Part shown: piece after piece, positions 17,750 to 28,260 of the stretch | How positions within the stretch are numbered: the stretch's first letter is position 1 | Layout of the letters: each line of letters starts with the position of its first letter | Assembly: GCF_900240315.1 (NCBI RefSeq) | Contig: NZ_OEPZ01000002.1 | Span: 310,001 to 374,000 of the forward strand | Reading direction: 5' to 3' | Source of the DNA: Dorea phocaeensis | GTDB taxonomy: Bacteria; Bacillota; Clostridia; Lachnospirales; Lachnospiraceae | Length of the DNA: 64,000 bases | The notes under the pieces: generated by a model | The model's database searches: none | The model's input: the letters and a program-made list of their open reading frames with translations, nothing else | Told to the model about the DNA's origin: nothing | Program-made: the position numbers and the translations under genes

Positions 17750-18367
17750 TTAAAACATTTGCAGCAACTCCCGGAACTTATGAAGCGTCGGATATTCTCC
17801 TTCTACTTCTCCAAATCCATATGCCGCATAAATCATCGGAACGCCCGCTTTTTTACACGCATCTGCATCTCCTTGGGTATCCCCCACATACACAGCCTCC
17901 CGAATATGATTTCTCTCCATAATGATCCGGATGTTTTCCGCCTTCAGCTTCCCCGTATCTCCCGGACAGGTATGATCTGTAATCACATCTTGAAGTCCTG
18001 TATTCTTTAAAAAGGCTTCAATATATCCTTCCTGACAATTGCTTACAATGCAGAGTTTATACGTTTGCGCCAATTGTCTAAGCACTTCCGGAACGCCTTC
18101 ATACACCTTACACGGCGCTGTCTCCATCCATTTATTCTGATGACGAAACAGCACTTTTGAAAGTTCCAGCTGCTCTTCTTTGGTCAGTTCCACAAACAAA
18201 TCTGCCATAATTTCTTCTAATGGCTTACCGAACTCTTTCTTCAATTCTTCTTGTGTCACCCTGCGTTTCACTTTTGTCTCTTTCTCTAACGCATCATTCC
18301 AGGCAACCGCTACTTCTTTTGTCGAATCCCACAATGTACCATCCACATCAAAGATAATTGCTTCCAT
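17750..18367 (-). CDS. HAD-IA family hydrolase (Gph/PGP-like)
   Basis: 205 residues. FDVDGTLWDST (motif I), IVSNCQ (motif II), GDTGKLKAENI with Lys (motif III), VYVGDTQGDADACKKAG (motif IV). Phosphoglycolate phosphatase-like; substrate unknown. It starts 15 bp after the uracil permease stop, so the two are probably co-transcribed. Confidence 0.9.
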   Translation of the reverse strand: MEAIIFDVDGTLWDSTKEVAVAWNDALEKETKVKRRVTQEELKKEFGKPLEEIMADLFVELTKEEQLELSKVLFRHQNKWMETAPCKVYEGVPEVLRQLAQTYKLCIVSNCQEGYIEAFLKNTGLQDVITDHTCPGDTGKLKAENIRIIMERNHIREAVYVGDTQGDADACKKAGVPMIYAAYGFGEVEGEYPTLHKFRELLQMF

Positions 18368-18382
18368 AATCCTTTATTTCCC

Positions 18383-19645
18383 CTATGCTTCTTCCCGGTC
18401 ATTCGTTAATTTCAGCCGATCCAGAATATAGAATACCAGACTCAAAATCATTCCTACAATACATGCCAGTACCATTCCCGTTAGCTCAATATCTCCAAAC
18501 TTCACCGCAATTCCTGACAATCCTGTTACAAATACCACGGATGTCAGAGTCAGATTTCTTGAAAGTCCATAATCCACCTGAGAATCCACCAGAATCCGGA
18601 TACCGGACGCTCCGATCATTCCATATAACAAGAACGAAATTCCTCCGATTACAGGTCCTGGTATCGTCTGAATCAGCATAGAAAGTTTTCCTACAAAAGA
18701 ACATATAATAGAAAGGAAGGCTGCTCCGGCAATCACCCGCACACTGTACACTCTTGTCACTGCCATCACGCCAATGTTCTCTCCATACGTCGTTGTTGGA
18801 ACAGAACCGATCAATCCTGAAATCATAGTGGAGAAATTGTCTCCAAAAAGAGATCTATGAAGACCTGGTTTCTTCAGAAGATCCCGGCCGACAATTTTAC
18901 TGGTTACGACCTGATGTCCGATATGTTCAGAGGTAATCACCAGAAGTACCGGCAAAATCATCATAATAGCTCCCATATCGAATTTAGGCATCTGGAAATT
19001 CGGCAGTGCAAACCAGGAAGCTGACGCCACCTGTGAAAAATCCAGAATTCCGCAGGCAAGAGCTGCAACATATCCTGCAATAACCGCAATTAAGATAGGA
19101 ATTACCGATAAAAATCCCCGGAACAGAATATTTCCAAATATCGCAACACCAAGTGTCACTGCAAATACAATCACATTTCTAGGATCTACCTTATCCGCCA
19201 GAAGACCTGCGTTATCCGCTGCAGATCCGGATAATTCCAATCCAATCAATGCAACTACCGGTCCCATAGCCGCAGGCGGCAATACAACATCAATCCAATC
19301 TGTTCCACATTTATAAATAATAAAGGATAAAATACAGCCGAAAAATCCGACTGCCACAAAGCCACCCAACGCATATTCGTATCCTAATTTGCTGATTACA
19401 ATTCCTGCCGGAGCAAGAAACGCAAAGCTAGAGCCCAAATAGGCCGGAGCCTGTCCTTTTGTTACTGCAATAAACAATAATGTTCCCACACCGTTCATAA
19501 ACAACACGATTGCCGGGTTAATCCCAAACACGAACGGCACCAGTACCGATGCGCCAAACATCGCAAACATGTGCTGAATACTCAGCGGCAGAAGCAGTTT
19601 AAATGGAACCTTATCTTCTACCTGAATAATCTTACGACTTTCCAT
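18383..19645 (-). CDS. uraA: NCS2-family nucleobase permease (uracil permease type)
   Basis: 420 residues with 12-14 hydrophobic segments. The N-terminus LSIQHMFAMFGASVLVP is the UraA hallmark, with the binding residues region LVITSEHIGHQVVTSKIVGRDL and SVPTTTYGENIGVMAVTRVYSVRV. Imports uracil with protons. UraA rather than a xanthine carrier is judged from length and these motifs. Confidence 0.88.
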   Translation of the reverse strand: MESRKIIQVEDKVPFKLLLPLSIQHMFAMFGASVLVPFVFGINPAIVLFMNGVGTLLFIAVTKGQAPAYLGSSFAFLAPAGIVISKLGYEYALGGFVAVGFFGCILSFIIYKCGTDWIDVVLPPAAMGPVVALIGLELSGSAADNAGLLADKVDPRNVIVFAVTLGVAIFGNILFRGFLSVIPILIAVIAGYVAALACGILDFSQVASASWFALPNFQMPKFDMGAIMMILPVLLVITSEHIGHQVVTSKIVGRDLLKKPGLHRSLFGDNFSTMISGLIGSVPTTTYGENIGVMAVTRVYSVRVIAGAAFLSIICSFVGKLSMLIQTIPGPVIGGISFLLYGMIGASGIRILVDSQVDYGLSRNLTLTSVVFVTGLSGIAVKFGDIELTGMVLACIVGMILSLVFYILDRLKLTNDREEA

Positions 19646-19681
19646 CTTTCATTTCCTCCTGTGTCTCTCCTGACATACCTT

Positions 19682-19710
19682 GCGCTGGTCTGTATCACAA
19701 AGGCCAGCGC
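19682..19710 (-). other. Hairpin in the 5' region of the permease gene
   Basis: GCGCTGG (minus strand) and CCAGCGC form a 7-bp stem around a 15-nt loop, between xylB and the permease start. No U-tract follows, so it is not an obvious terminator, and I do not see a PyrR-binding consensus. Confidence 0.35.
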
Positions 19711-19764
19711 GTTACATTCTTGTATATTCTATCACACCAGACCCCAAAAGGAAACGAAAAATCT

Positions 19765-21222
19765 TTAAAATAGTTCTTTCACCGCTGGATAAATTTTCCG
19801 GAATTCCTGATATCTTTCCTCGTATTTTTGAACCAGATCTGCCTCAGGTTCAATGGTATCGATTACCTTAACCACCTTCTCGGCAACGGTCTCTACATCT
19901 GGATACGCTCCACATCCGACTGCCGCAAGCATCGCTGCTCCCAGAGCCGGACCTTCCTCACTCTCAATTACATCCACCTTGAGATTCATAATATTTGCAA
20001 TCATTTTCTTCCAGAGAGGGCTTTTGGCTCCGCCACCGCAAATCTTTGTCCGTTCAAGCTGAATTCCCAGACTTCTGGCAACTTCCAGAGAATCTCTAAG
20101 ACCAAATGCTACACCTTCCAGCACAGCCTGCGTCATTTCCTCCCGCGTGGTATCCATAGACATTCCGATAAACATTGCCCTTGCATCCGGATTGTTATGC
20201 GGAGAACGTTCCCCCATTAGATACGGCAGATAAAAGACATGATTTTCTCCAAGGCGGCAAATGCCTTCCTGTTCTGCTTTGAAATCTTTTGTCTTCAAAA
20301 TCTCTTCGCTCCACCACTTATTGCAGGAGGCTGCGCTAAGCATACATCCCATCAAATGATAATTTCCATCCGCATGAGCAAAGGAATGCAGTGCATTATG
20401 CTCATCCACTCCAAAATTCCTGCTGGAGATAAAAATCGTCCCGGAGGTTCCAAGCGAAATATTGCAGCGTCCATCTCCGACCGTCCCGGTTCCCACAGCT
20501 GCAGCTGCATTGTCCCCCGCACCCGCAATTACTTTCACATTTTCAGACAGACCAAGATCCTTTGTAATCTCTGCTTTCAGCGTACCTACTACCTCATAGC
20601 TTTCATAGAGTTTCGGAAGCATTTCCTCCGTGATTCCACAGATCTTTAGCATTTCTTCCGACCATCTTCGATTCTTCACATCCATCAAAAGCATTCCAGA
20701 TGCATCCGATACATCCGTGCAAAAACTTCCAGACAAGCGATAGGCCAAATAATCCTTCGGCAGCATAATTTTTCTGATTTTCCCAAAATTCTCCGGCTCA
20801 TGTTCTTTCATCCAGAGAATTTTCGGAGCTGTAAATCCTGCAAATGCAATATTTGCCGTGTATTCTGACAGCCGTTCTTTTCCAATCACCTGGTTGAGAT
20901 ATTCGGTCTCCTTACCGGTTCTTCCGTCATTCCACAAAATTGCCGGACGAATCACCTGATCTTGTTCATCTAATACTACCAGACCATGCATCTGCCCCCC
21001 GAAACTGATGCCTGCCACTTCTTCCTTCGGATATCCTGCCAATAATTCTTTGATTCCTTCCATAGACTGATCAAACCAGTCCTGCGGATTCTGTTCAGAC
21101 CATCCTGGATTCGGGAAATAGAGCGGATACTCTCTTGAAGCGATATTCTCAATCTTTCCGTCCTCATTCATCAGCAAAAGTTTTACCGCCGATGTCCCAA
21201 GATCTACTCCAATGTACAGCAT
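19765..21222 (-). CDS. xylB: Xylulokinase
   Basis: 485-residue FGGY-family kinase; phosphorylates xylulose for the pentose phosphate pathway. N-terminal GVDLGTSAVKLLL, SFGGQMHGLVVLD (typical of xylulokinase), ILWNDGRTGKE, GAGDNAAAAVGTG (phosphate loop), and the C-terminal ICGGGAKSPLWKKMIANIM. No xylose isomerase or transporter is adjacent, so it is an isolated gene here. Confidence 0.93.
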   Translation of the reverse strand: MLYIGVDLGTSAVKLLLMNEDGKIENIASREYPLYFPNPGWSEQNPQDWFDQSMEGIKELLAGYPKEEVAGISFGGQMHGLVVLDEQDQVIRPAILWNDGRTGKETEYLNQVIGKERLSEYTANIAFAGFTAPKILWMKEHEPENFGKIRKIMLPKDYLAYRLSGSFCTDVSDASGMLLMDVKNRRWSEEMLKICGITEEMLPKLYESYEVVGTLKAEITKDLGLSENVKVIAGAGDNAAAAVGTGTVGDGRCNISLGTSGTIFISSRNFGVDEHNALHSFAHADGNYHLMGCMLSAASCNKWWSEEILKTKDFKAEQEGICRLGENHVFYLPYLMGERSPHNNPDARAMFIGMSMDTTREEMTQAVLEGVAFGLRDSLEVARSLGIQLERTKICGGGAKSPLWKKMIANIMNLKVDVIESEEGPALGAAMLAAVGCGAYPDVETVAEKVVKVIDTIEPEADLVQKYEERYQEFRKIYPAVKELF

Positions 21223-21340
21223 ATTTATGTCCTCCTTCTTATCATGTCTCCATTATGATCTAATTCTAACACAGCCAGATCTAAAACTCTATCATATATA
21301 TTTTTTCAGCACATAAAAACAATCCTGTCTTTTAGAATAC

Positions 21341-21377
21341 AAAAACAGGGACCCTCAAATCAATGAGAGTCCCTGTG
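21341..21377 (-). terminator. Terminator of the str operon (after tuf)
   Basis: Minus strand ACAGGGACTCTC, 9-nt loop, AGGGTCCCTGT, TTTTTG: a strong hairpin 40 bp after the tuf stop. It shows that the operon ends here. Confidence 0.9.
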
Positions 21378-21418
21378 ATAATCTTATCTATCGCTTAACA
21401 CAAAGTTATTGCAAAAGA

Positions 21419-22612
21419 TTACTCGATGATGTCTTTAACAACACCAGATCCTACTGTACGTCCACCTTCACGGATAGCGAAACGAAGTCCCTCTTCCATA
21501 GCTACTGGGTGAATCAGTTCAGCTGTCATCTCGATGTGGTCTCCAGGCATACACATTTCAACACCTTCTGGAAGGTTACATACACCTGTTACGTCTGTTG
21601 TTCTGAAGTAGAACTGTGGACGGTAGTTGTTGAAGAATGGAGTATGACGTCCACCTTCATCTTTTGTTAATACGTAAACCTGAGCTGTAAATTTCTTGTG
21701 GCATGTTACGCTGCCTGGTTTACACAGAACCTGTCCTCTTTCGATCTCTGTTCTCTGAATACCACGAAGAAGAGCACCGATGTTATCTCCAGCCTGAGCC
21801 TCATCAAGAAGCTTACGGAACATCTCAACACCTGTAACAACTGTCTTCTTAGTATCTTCGTGAATACCAACGATTTCAACTTCGTCAGATACATGAAGAA
21901 CACCACGCTCTACTCTACCTGTAGCAACAGTTCCACGTCCTGTGATAGAGAATACGTCCTCTACTGGCATCAGGAATGGCTTATCTGTAGCACGCTCTGG
22001 ATCTGGAATGTAGCTGTCAACAGCATCCATAAGTTCCATGATCTTGTCTCCCCATGGTCCGTTTGGATCTTCAAGAGCCATAAGAGCAGATCCCTGAACA
22101 ACTGGTGTATCATCTCCTGGGAATTCGTACTCATCAAGAAGTTCACGAATTTCCATCTCTACTAATTCAAGAAGTTCTTCATCGTCAACCATATCACATT
22201 TGTTCATGAATACAACGATGTAAGGAACACCTACCTGACGAGAAAGCAGGATGTGCTCTCTTGTCTGAGCCATAACTCCGTCTGTAGCAGCAACTACAAG
22301 GATAGCTCCGTCCATCTGAGCTGCACCTGTGATCATGTTCTTAACGTAGTCAGCATGTCCTGGGCAGTCTACGTGAGCGTAGTGACGTTTCTCTGTCTCG
22401 TACTCAACGTGAGCTGTAGAAATAGTGATTCCACGCTCTCTCTCTTCTGGAGCCTTATCGATGTTCTCGAAGTCTACTTTAACGTTTCCTGCAACTCTTT
22501 CTGCCAATACTTTTGTAATAGCAGCTGTTGTAGTTGTTTTACCGTGGTCAACGTGACCGATTGTACCGATATTACAATGTGGTTTTGTTCTTTCAAATTT
22601 AGCTTTAGCCAT
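21419..22612 (-). CDS. tuf: Elongation factor Tu
   Basis: 397 residues. G1 GHVDHGKTT, switch [19 protein letters not shown] motif (FMNKCDMVD), SALMALED, then domains 2 and 3 ending [15 protein letters not shown]. GTPase that delivers aminoacyl-tRNA to the ribosome. Last gene of rpsL-rpsG-fusA-tuf. Strongly biased codon use fits high expression. Confidence 0.99.
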   Translation of the reverse strand: MAKAKFERTKPHCNIGTIGHVDHGKTTTTAAITKVLAERVAGNVKVDFENIDKAPEERERGITISTAHVEYETEKRHYAHVDCPGHADYVKNMITGAAQMDGAILVVAATDGVMAQTREHILLSRQVGVPYIVVFMNKCDMVDDEELLELVEMEIRELLDEYEFPGDDTPVVQGSALMALEDPNGPWGDKIMELMDAVDSYIPDPERATDKPFLMPVEDVFSITGRGTVATGRVERGVLHVSDEVEIVGIHEDTKKTVVTGVEMFRKLLDEAQAGDNIGALLRGIQRTEIERGQVLCKPGSVTCHKKFTAQVYVLTKDEGGRHTPFFNNYRPQFYFRTTDVTGVCNLPEGVEMCMPGDHIEMTAELIHPVAMEEGLRFAIREGGRTVGSGVVKDIIE

Positions 22613-22731
22613 TTTGAATATCCTCCTTATTATAGTGCCTTATAAGGCAAAATTTAATTGTTTACGTTTTGCTCGGCTATCTCTGATTATATTTCAAATC
22701 AAAGTGTTTTTCAAGCTTTTTTAGCATTTAA

Positions 22732-24849
22732 TTAATCATTTTTACCGGATAAGATCTTTTCCTGTACAGATTTCGGTACTGGCTCATATTTCTCGAAGAA
22801 CATTGAGTAGTTACCACGTCCCTGTGTTCTGGAACGAAGATCTGTAGAGTATCCGAACATTTCGGACAACGGAACATATCCACGTACGATCTTACCGCCG
22901 CCAAGGTCATCCATTCCTTCGATACGTCCACGGCGAGAGTTAATGTCTCCAATAACATCTCCCATGTACTCTTCCGGCATGGTTACTTCAACCTTCATAA
23001 TAGGCTCAAGAAGAACCGGAGCTGCCTTCTTCATAGCATCCTTGAATGCTAAAGATCCGGCAATGTGGAATGCCATTTCACTTGAATCGACTTCATGGTA
23101 AGAACCATCGTATACGTTAGCTTTAATACCAACAACCGGGAATCCTCCAAGGATACCAGACTGCATAGCCTCTTCGATACCTTCACCGATCTTCGGAATA
23201 TATTCCTTCGGAATTGCTCCTCCGACTACGGTAGACTCGAACTGGAATGTCTCCTCACCGTTAACATCCATTGGCTCAAATTTAACTTTACAGTGTCCGT
23301 ACTGTCCACGTCCACCTGACTGTTTTGCATACTTGCTGTCAACATCAACCGCTTTTGTAAATGCCTCTTTGTATGCAACCTGAGGAGCACCTACATTAGC
23401 CTCTACCTTAAATTCGCGAAGCAGACGGTCAACGATGATTTCCAGATGAAGCTCACCCATTCCGGCGATGATTGTCTGACCGGTCTCGTGATCTGTATGA
23501 GCACGGAAGGTCGGGTCTTCTTCTGCCAGTTTTGCAAGAGACTCTCCAAGTTTACCCTGGGAAGCTTTTGTCTTAGGCTCGATAGCGAGCTCGATAACTG
23601 GCTCTGGGAATTCCATAGACTCCAGGATTACCGGATGCTGCTCATCACAGATGGTATCACCTGTAGAAGTGAACTTAAATCCGATCGCTGCTGCGATATC
23701 TCCTGAATAAACTTTGTCTAATTCTTCTCTCTTATTTGCGTGCATCTGAAGGATACGTCCCACACGCTCTTTTTTGCCTTTTGTAGCATTCAGTACATAA
23801 GAACCGGAGTTCATTGTACCAGAGTAAACTCTGAAGTATGCCAGCTTACCAACGAATGGGTCTGTCATAATCTTGAATGCAAGAGCTGCAAATGGCTCTT
23901 CGTCAGAAGAATGTCTTACTGTCTCATTTCCGTCCATATCAACACCCTGGATTGCAGGAACGTCTAATGGAGATGGCATGAATTCGATGATTGCATCAAG
24001 AAGCTTCTGAACACCTTTGTTTCTGTAAGCAGTACCACAGCAAACCGGTACAGCATCACATTCACAAGTAGCTTTTCTCAGCACAGCTTTCATCTCTTCA
24101 ACAGTAGGCTCTTCTCCTTCCAGATACTGCATCATCAGATCGTCGTCTAACTCACAAACCTTCTCAACCAGCTCTGTGTGATAGAGTTCTGCATCTTCCT
24201 GCATATCTTCTGGAATATCAGTAATGGAGATATCATCTCCCTTATCATCATTATAGATGTAAGCTTTCATTTCAAACAGATCGATAATTCCCTTGAATTC
24301 ATCTTCTTTTCCGATCGGGATCTGAAGACAGATTGCATTCTTACCTAATCTTGTTTTAATCTGCTCTACTGCATTGTAGAAATCAGCACCCAAAATGTCC
24401 ATCTTGTTGATGAATGCCATTCTTGGTACGTTGTATGTGTCAGCCTGACGCCATACGTTTTCTGACTGCGGCTCAACACCACCCTTAGCACAGAACACAC
24501 CAACAGCTCCGTCCAGTACACGAAGGGAACGCTCAACCTCTACGGTAAAGTCTACGTGTCCAGGGGTATCAATGATATTGATACGGTGCTCTAAAGCGCC
24601 AGCTTTTGGCTTGCAGTTTTCCTGCAGTGTCCAGTGGCATGTTGTAGCGGCAGAAGTGATCGTGATACCTCTTTCCTGCTCCTGAGCCATCCAGTCCATG
24701 GTAGCAGTACCTTCGTGGGTGTCACCGATCTTATGATTTACACCGGTATAGTAAAGAATACGCTCTGTTGTCGTAGTCTTACCAGCATCGATATGAGCCA
24801 TAATACCAATGTTTCTTGTTCTATCTAATGGATATTCTCTTCCTGCCAA
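22732..24849 (-). CDS. fusA: Elongation factor G
   Basis: 705 residues. G1 [15 protein letters not shown], switch [43 protein letters not shown] ([12 protein letters not shown]), and domain IV with [18 protein letters not shown]. Drives ribosomal translocation. It lies 14 bp downstream of rpsG. Confidence 0.99.
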   Translation of the reverse strand: MAGREYPLDRTRNIGIMAHIDAGKTTTTERILYYTGVNHKIGDTHEGTATMDWMAQEQERGITITSAATTCHWTLQENCKPKAGALEHRINIIDTPGHVDFTVEVERSLRVLDGAVGVFCAKGGVEPQSENVWRQADTYNVPRMAFINKMDILGADFYNAVEQIKTRLGKNAICLQIPIGKEDEFKGIIDLFEMKAYIYNDDKGDDISITDIPEDMQEDAELYHTELVEKVCELDDDLMMQYLEGEEPTVEEMKAVLRKATCECDAVPVCCGTAYRNKGVQKLLDAIIEFMPSPLDVPAIQGVDMDGNETVRHSSDEEPFAALAFKIMTDPFVGKLAYFRVYSGTMNSGSYVLNATKGKKERVGRILQMHANKREELDKVYSGDIAAAIGFKFTSTGDTICDEQHPVILESMEFPEPVIELAIEPKTKASQGKLGESLAKLAEEDPTFRAHTDHETGQTIIAGMGELHLEIIVDRLLREFKVEANVGAPQVAYKEAFTKAVDVDSKYAKQSGGRGQYGHCKVKFEPMDVNGEETFQFESTVVGGAIPKEYIPKIGEGIEEAMQSGILGGFPVVGIKANVYDGSYHEVDSSEMAFHIAGSLAFKDAMKKAAPVLLEPIMKVEVTMPEEYMGDVIGDINSRRGRIEGMDDLGGGKIVRGYVPLSEMFGYSTDLRSRTQGRGNYSMFFEKYEPVPKSVQEKILSGKND

Positions 24850-24863
24850 GATCTTTTCCTCCC

Positions 24864-25361
<498 letters not shown>

Positions 25362-25518
25362 TTAATTCATCGGTACTCACATGTGTCCTCTAATGATACA
25401 GTGTAGTGCTGGGTATAGGCCATACCTCGCGGCATTGCCGCTGATATCTATATCCCTTGCAACTTACTTAATCATAGTTCTGTTTGTGACTACGGTTTTG
25501 TTTGGTAAATCCTAAGAT

Positions 25519-25941
25519 TTACTTTTTAGCGTCTTTTGGTCTCTTAGCGCCGTATTTAGAACGAGCCTGTCTTCTCTTTGCAACACCTGCTGTATCAAGT
25601 GTTCCACGAACGATGTGGTAACGTGTACCTGGAAGGTCTTTTACTCTTCCTCCACGGATCAGAACAACGCTATGCTCCTGAAGGTTGTGTCCTTCTCCTG
25701 GAATGTAGCTTGTTACTTCGATACCGTTAGACAGACGAACTCTGGCGATCTTTCTAAGAGCTGAGTTAGGCTTCTTAGGTGTAGCTGTCTTAACTGCTGT
25801 ACATACACCTCTCTTCTGCGGAGCAGATGCATCTGTACTTCTCTTTCTTAAAGAGTTGTACCCTTTCTGAAGCGCTGGAGCTGTAGACTTCTTTACAGCT
25901 GTCTGACGTCCCTTCTTTACTAACTGGTTAAATGTTGGCAT
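25519..25941 (-). CDS. rpsL: 30S ribosomal protein S12
   Basis: 140 residues. [35 protein letters not shown] (the streptomycin-resistance loop; Lys at the PKKPNSA position is wild type), [21 protein letters not shown]. First gene of the str operon. About 180 bp separates it from rpsG with no obvious gene inside. Confidence 0.99.
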   Translation of the reverse strand: MPTFNQLVKKGRQTAVKKSTAPALQKGYNSLRKRSTDASAPQKRGVCTAVKTATPKKPNSALRKIARVRLSNGIEVTSYIPGEGHNLQEHSVVLIRGGRVKDLPGTRYHIVRGTLDTAGVAKRRQARSKYGAKRPKDAKK

Positions 25942-26058
25942 TCTCTTTCACCTCCTACGATTATAATAAGCTGCATATTCATCTTCATGAATATCGGCAC
26001 AAAAATATAATGCCCTTTTGTGCACGCTAAATTAGTGTATTACTATTTTTCACGGTTG

Positions 26059-26535
26059 TCAAGATGTTTTCCCGGATTTTCTGGAATCTTGGCATTTCAG
26101 CAGTATATATATAAGAAATATTCCTGCCAACAGCCCCGCCGAATCAATCAGAACGTCCGTCAGCCGTCCGCTTCTTCCCGGAACAAACAGCTGATGGAAC
26201 TCATCACTGGCAGCATAAAATGCTCCCACTGCAAACATTATTAAGCTTCCCCGCTTCGCATCCGGTATATAGCTATTCCACGTAAGCATCAATAGAATCC
26301 CCAGAATCGCATATTCCGATGCATGTGCACATTTCCGAATAGGGTATTCTATCTTCTCGGTAAATTCCTGCTGGCGATCTTTCTCCCATTCTTCATAGCC
26401 CGGGACAAGTTTCTGCAAGATCAATGTGCCGGCAGACATGCTCATCTCTGAGGACTCTTTTGCAGGCGCCGCTGAAAACCAGAAAATAATGCACATCCAG
26501 GCAAGCGTTAATCCTGTATAAATGATCCGTTTCAT
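26059..26535 (-). CDS. VanZ family membrane protein
   Basis: 158 residues, about four membrane segments. KCAHASEYAILGILLML and FYAASDEFHQLFVPGRSGRLTDVLIDSAGLLAG are VanZ signatures. The function of most family members is unknown; one is linked to teicoplanin resistance. Nine bases after the HD-protein gene, so probably one transcript. Confidence 0.9.
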   Translation of the reverse strand: MKRIIYTGLTLAWMCIIFWFSAAPAKESSEMSMSAGTLILQKLVPGYEEWEKDRQQEFTEKIEYPIRKCAHASEYAILGILLMLTWNSYIPDAKRGSLIMFAVGAFYAASDEFHQLFVPGRSGRLTDVLIDSAGLLAGIFLIYILLKCQDSRKSGKTS

Positions 26536-26544
26536 AAATCTTCC

Positions 26545-27108
26545 TTACAAGCCCAGCACATCTGCGATTGCGCCCATCTCTTCCAATGCCACATCAATCA
26601 GATCATCTAAGCTAAGCCCTGTAAACTCAATGGATTCCATATAGTCTCGATTTGCTCCGGACGCAAAACGCAGCTCGTTAAAACGCTTCATAACCGATTT
26701 GTGCTTTACACTTGCAATCTTCTTATCCGGATAAATCTGCGCAACCGCCTTTACAAATCCACTCATCGGATCTGCCGCAAGCACCGCATACTGCAATTTC
26801 GTCTTTGCTTTCATTCCGCTCTTTGGATTGTGTGCACAAATCGCATCAAATAAAACCTTGTCCTCGATGCCTTCTTTTTTCAGAATCTCTACCGAAGTTG
26901 GGCCATGCACACTCATATCATTCTGCCAGTCGCACTGCTCCTCGTCTAAATCATGGAGAAGTCCTACAATCCCCCAGTATTCCACTTCATCCGGTGCAAG
27001 TCTCTTTGCAAGCCCTTTCATAATTGCTTCCACTGCGTAGGAATGTACAATATAATTTTCACCCTTCATATATTTCATAAGTATCTCATGTGCTTGTTCT
27101 CGATTCAT
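26545..27108 (-). CDS. HD (HDIG-type) domain protein
   Basis: 187 residues. His/Asp motif GLLHDLDEEQ near 49-58, plus ICAHNPKSGMKAKTKLQYAVLAADPMSG with a further conserved His/Asp. Predicted metal-dependent phosphohydrolase; substrate unknown. AGGAGG upstream of the ATG. Confidence 0.85.
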   Translation of the reverse strand: MNREQAHEILMKYMKGENYIVHSYAVEAIMKGLAKRLAPDEVEYWGIVGLLHDLDEEQCDWQNDMSVHGPTSVEILKKEGIEDKVLFDAICAHNPKSGMKAKTKLQYAVLAADPMSGFVKAVAQIYPDKKIASVKHKSVMKRFNELRFASGANRDYMESIEFTGLSLDDLIDVALEEMGAIADVLGL

Positions 27109-27176
27109 TTTCTATTCCTCCTCTAATGTCTAATTGCTGTAGCCATTGTAGCACACCTCTCTATAAAAAGGAAGGT

Positions 27177-27205
27177 TTGAACCCTTCCCCATTCTCCTGT
27201 ATAAT
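27177..27205 (+). promoter_or_regulatory. Promoter of the TauE/SafE gene
   Basis: TTGAAC (27177-27182), 17-bp spacer, perfect TATAAT (27200-27205), 64 bp before the ATG, in the divergent gap with the HD gene. Confidence 0.75.
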
Positions 27206-27268
27206 AGAAAGAAATCAGCTTACGAATACATGATTTTAGAAAACAAACACATTTAGAAAGGACTCATC

Positions 27269-28030
27269 ATGCATATTACAAGCCAAACATTTCTTATTAT
27301 CTGTCCACTTCTATTCCTGGCTGGAATGATTGACGCCATCGGCGGAGGCGGCGGTCTCATTTCAATTCCCGCTTACCTGATTGCCGGGCTGCCGCCCCAC
27401 ACGGCCATCGCCACCAACAAACTGTCCTCCGCCTGCGGAACCACTCTTGCAACCATCCGCTTTGCCAGAAACGGACTCATTCACTTAAAACTTGCCATTC
27501 CCGCCGTTATTATGGCAATGATCGGCTCTTCCATCGGAGCTCACTTATCGATGCGGGTGCCAGAGCAGATTATGACTGGTCTGATGGTTGCCATTCTCCC
27601 AATTTCTGCTTGTCTGGTACTGAACAAAAAGCTCTTTCACGATCAGGGATCTGACGAAGTGATCTTAAATCGCCGCACCTATCTGACCGCCGCCATATCT
27701 GCATTCCTAATCGGCGGTTACGACGGATTCTACGGTCCCGGTACCGGAACATTTCTCATCATTGCATTCACCGTTTTTGCAAAAATGGGAATCAAGACGG
27801 CAAACGCGCAGGCAAAAGTAATCAACCTGACCACCAACATTACTTCTCTTCTCATTTTCCTTCTAAACGGACAGGTTCTACTTCCCGTTGGTCTTGCCGC
27901 AGCGGCATGCAACATGATCGGAGGTCACCTCGGCGCAGGACTCGTTATGAAAAATGGTGCCCGAATTATCAAGCCCAGCATCCTTCTTGTTCTCCTTTTG
28001 CTGGCATTAAAAGTGGCAGGCCCATTCTAG
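27269..28030 (+). CDS. TauE/SafE-family permease
   Basis: 253 residues with about eight membrane helices in two similar halves. LAGMIDAIGGGGGLISIPAYLIAGLPPHTAIATNKLSS is the first family signature and IGGYDGFYGPGTGTFLIIAFTVFAKM the second. Exporter of sulfite/sulfoacetate or another organic anion in characterised members; substrate here unknown. It is the only plus-strand gene in the 18-43 kb stretch. Confidence 0.92.
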   Translation: MHITSQTFLIICPLLFLAGMIDAIGGGGGLISIPAYLIAGLPPHTAIATNKLSSACGTTLATIRFARNGLIHLKLAIPAVIMAMIGSSIGAHLSMRVPEQIMTGLMVAILPISACLVLNKKLFHDQGSDEVILNRRTYLTAAISAFLIGGYDGFYGPGTGTFLIIAFTVFAKMGIKTANAQAKVINLTTNITSLLIFLLNGQVLLPVGLAAAACNMIGGHLGAGLVMKNGARIIKPSILLVLLLLALKVAGPF

Positions 28031-28043
28031 CCTGCCATCTTTC
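28014..28043 (+). terminator. Terminator of the TauE/SafE gene, overlapping its stop
   Basis: GGCAGGC, 8-nt loop, GCCTGCC, then ATCTTTCTT. The left arm is in the last codons and the TAG stop is in the loop and start of the right arm. Confidence 0.7.
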
Positions 28044-28211
28044 TTACTCTTTTGTTTTTATTTCCGGCATATGTCCACAGCTTCCACTGCAGCCGGCGCA
28101 GCCGCCGGAACATCCGCAGCCGGAACTGCCATTTTTCTTCTGCTGATGTCTCTTTAGCACAACATACGTACAATATCCCAAAATCAGCGCAACTATGAGT
28201 AAATCAATCAT
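28044..28211 (-). CDS. FeoB-associated Cys-rich membrane protein
   Basis: A 55-residue protein. The N-terminus is one membrane helix (MIDLLIVALILGYCTYVVL). A basic stretch KRHQQKK follows, then a Cys/Gly-rich cytoplasmic tail with C-G-C and C-x2-C patterns (SGCGCSGGCAGCSGSCGH). AAAGGAG lies seven bases before the ATG. This matches the FeoB-associated Cys-rich family that follows feoB in many Clostridia and may hand iron over or bind a metal; the role is not established. 49 bp downstream of feoB. Confidence 0.85.
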   Translation of the reverse strand: MIDLLIVALILGYCTYVVLKRHQQKKNGSSGCGCSGGCAGCSGSCGHMPEIKTKE

Positions 28212-28260
28212 CTCATTTCTCCTTTCCCTAAGAAGCCGGACGCTCTTTTTTCTATTTTTC

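Noticed and set aside
19646-19764. PyrR attenuator before the uracil permease
   Set aside because: A hairpin is present but without anti-terminator/terminator alternatives or the PyrR-binding consensus.
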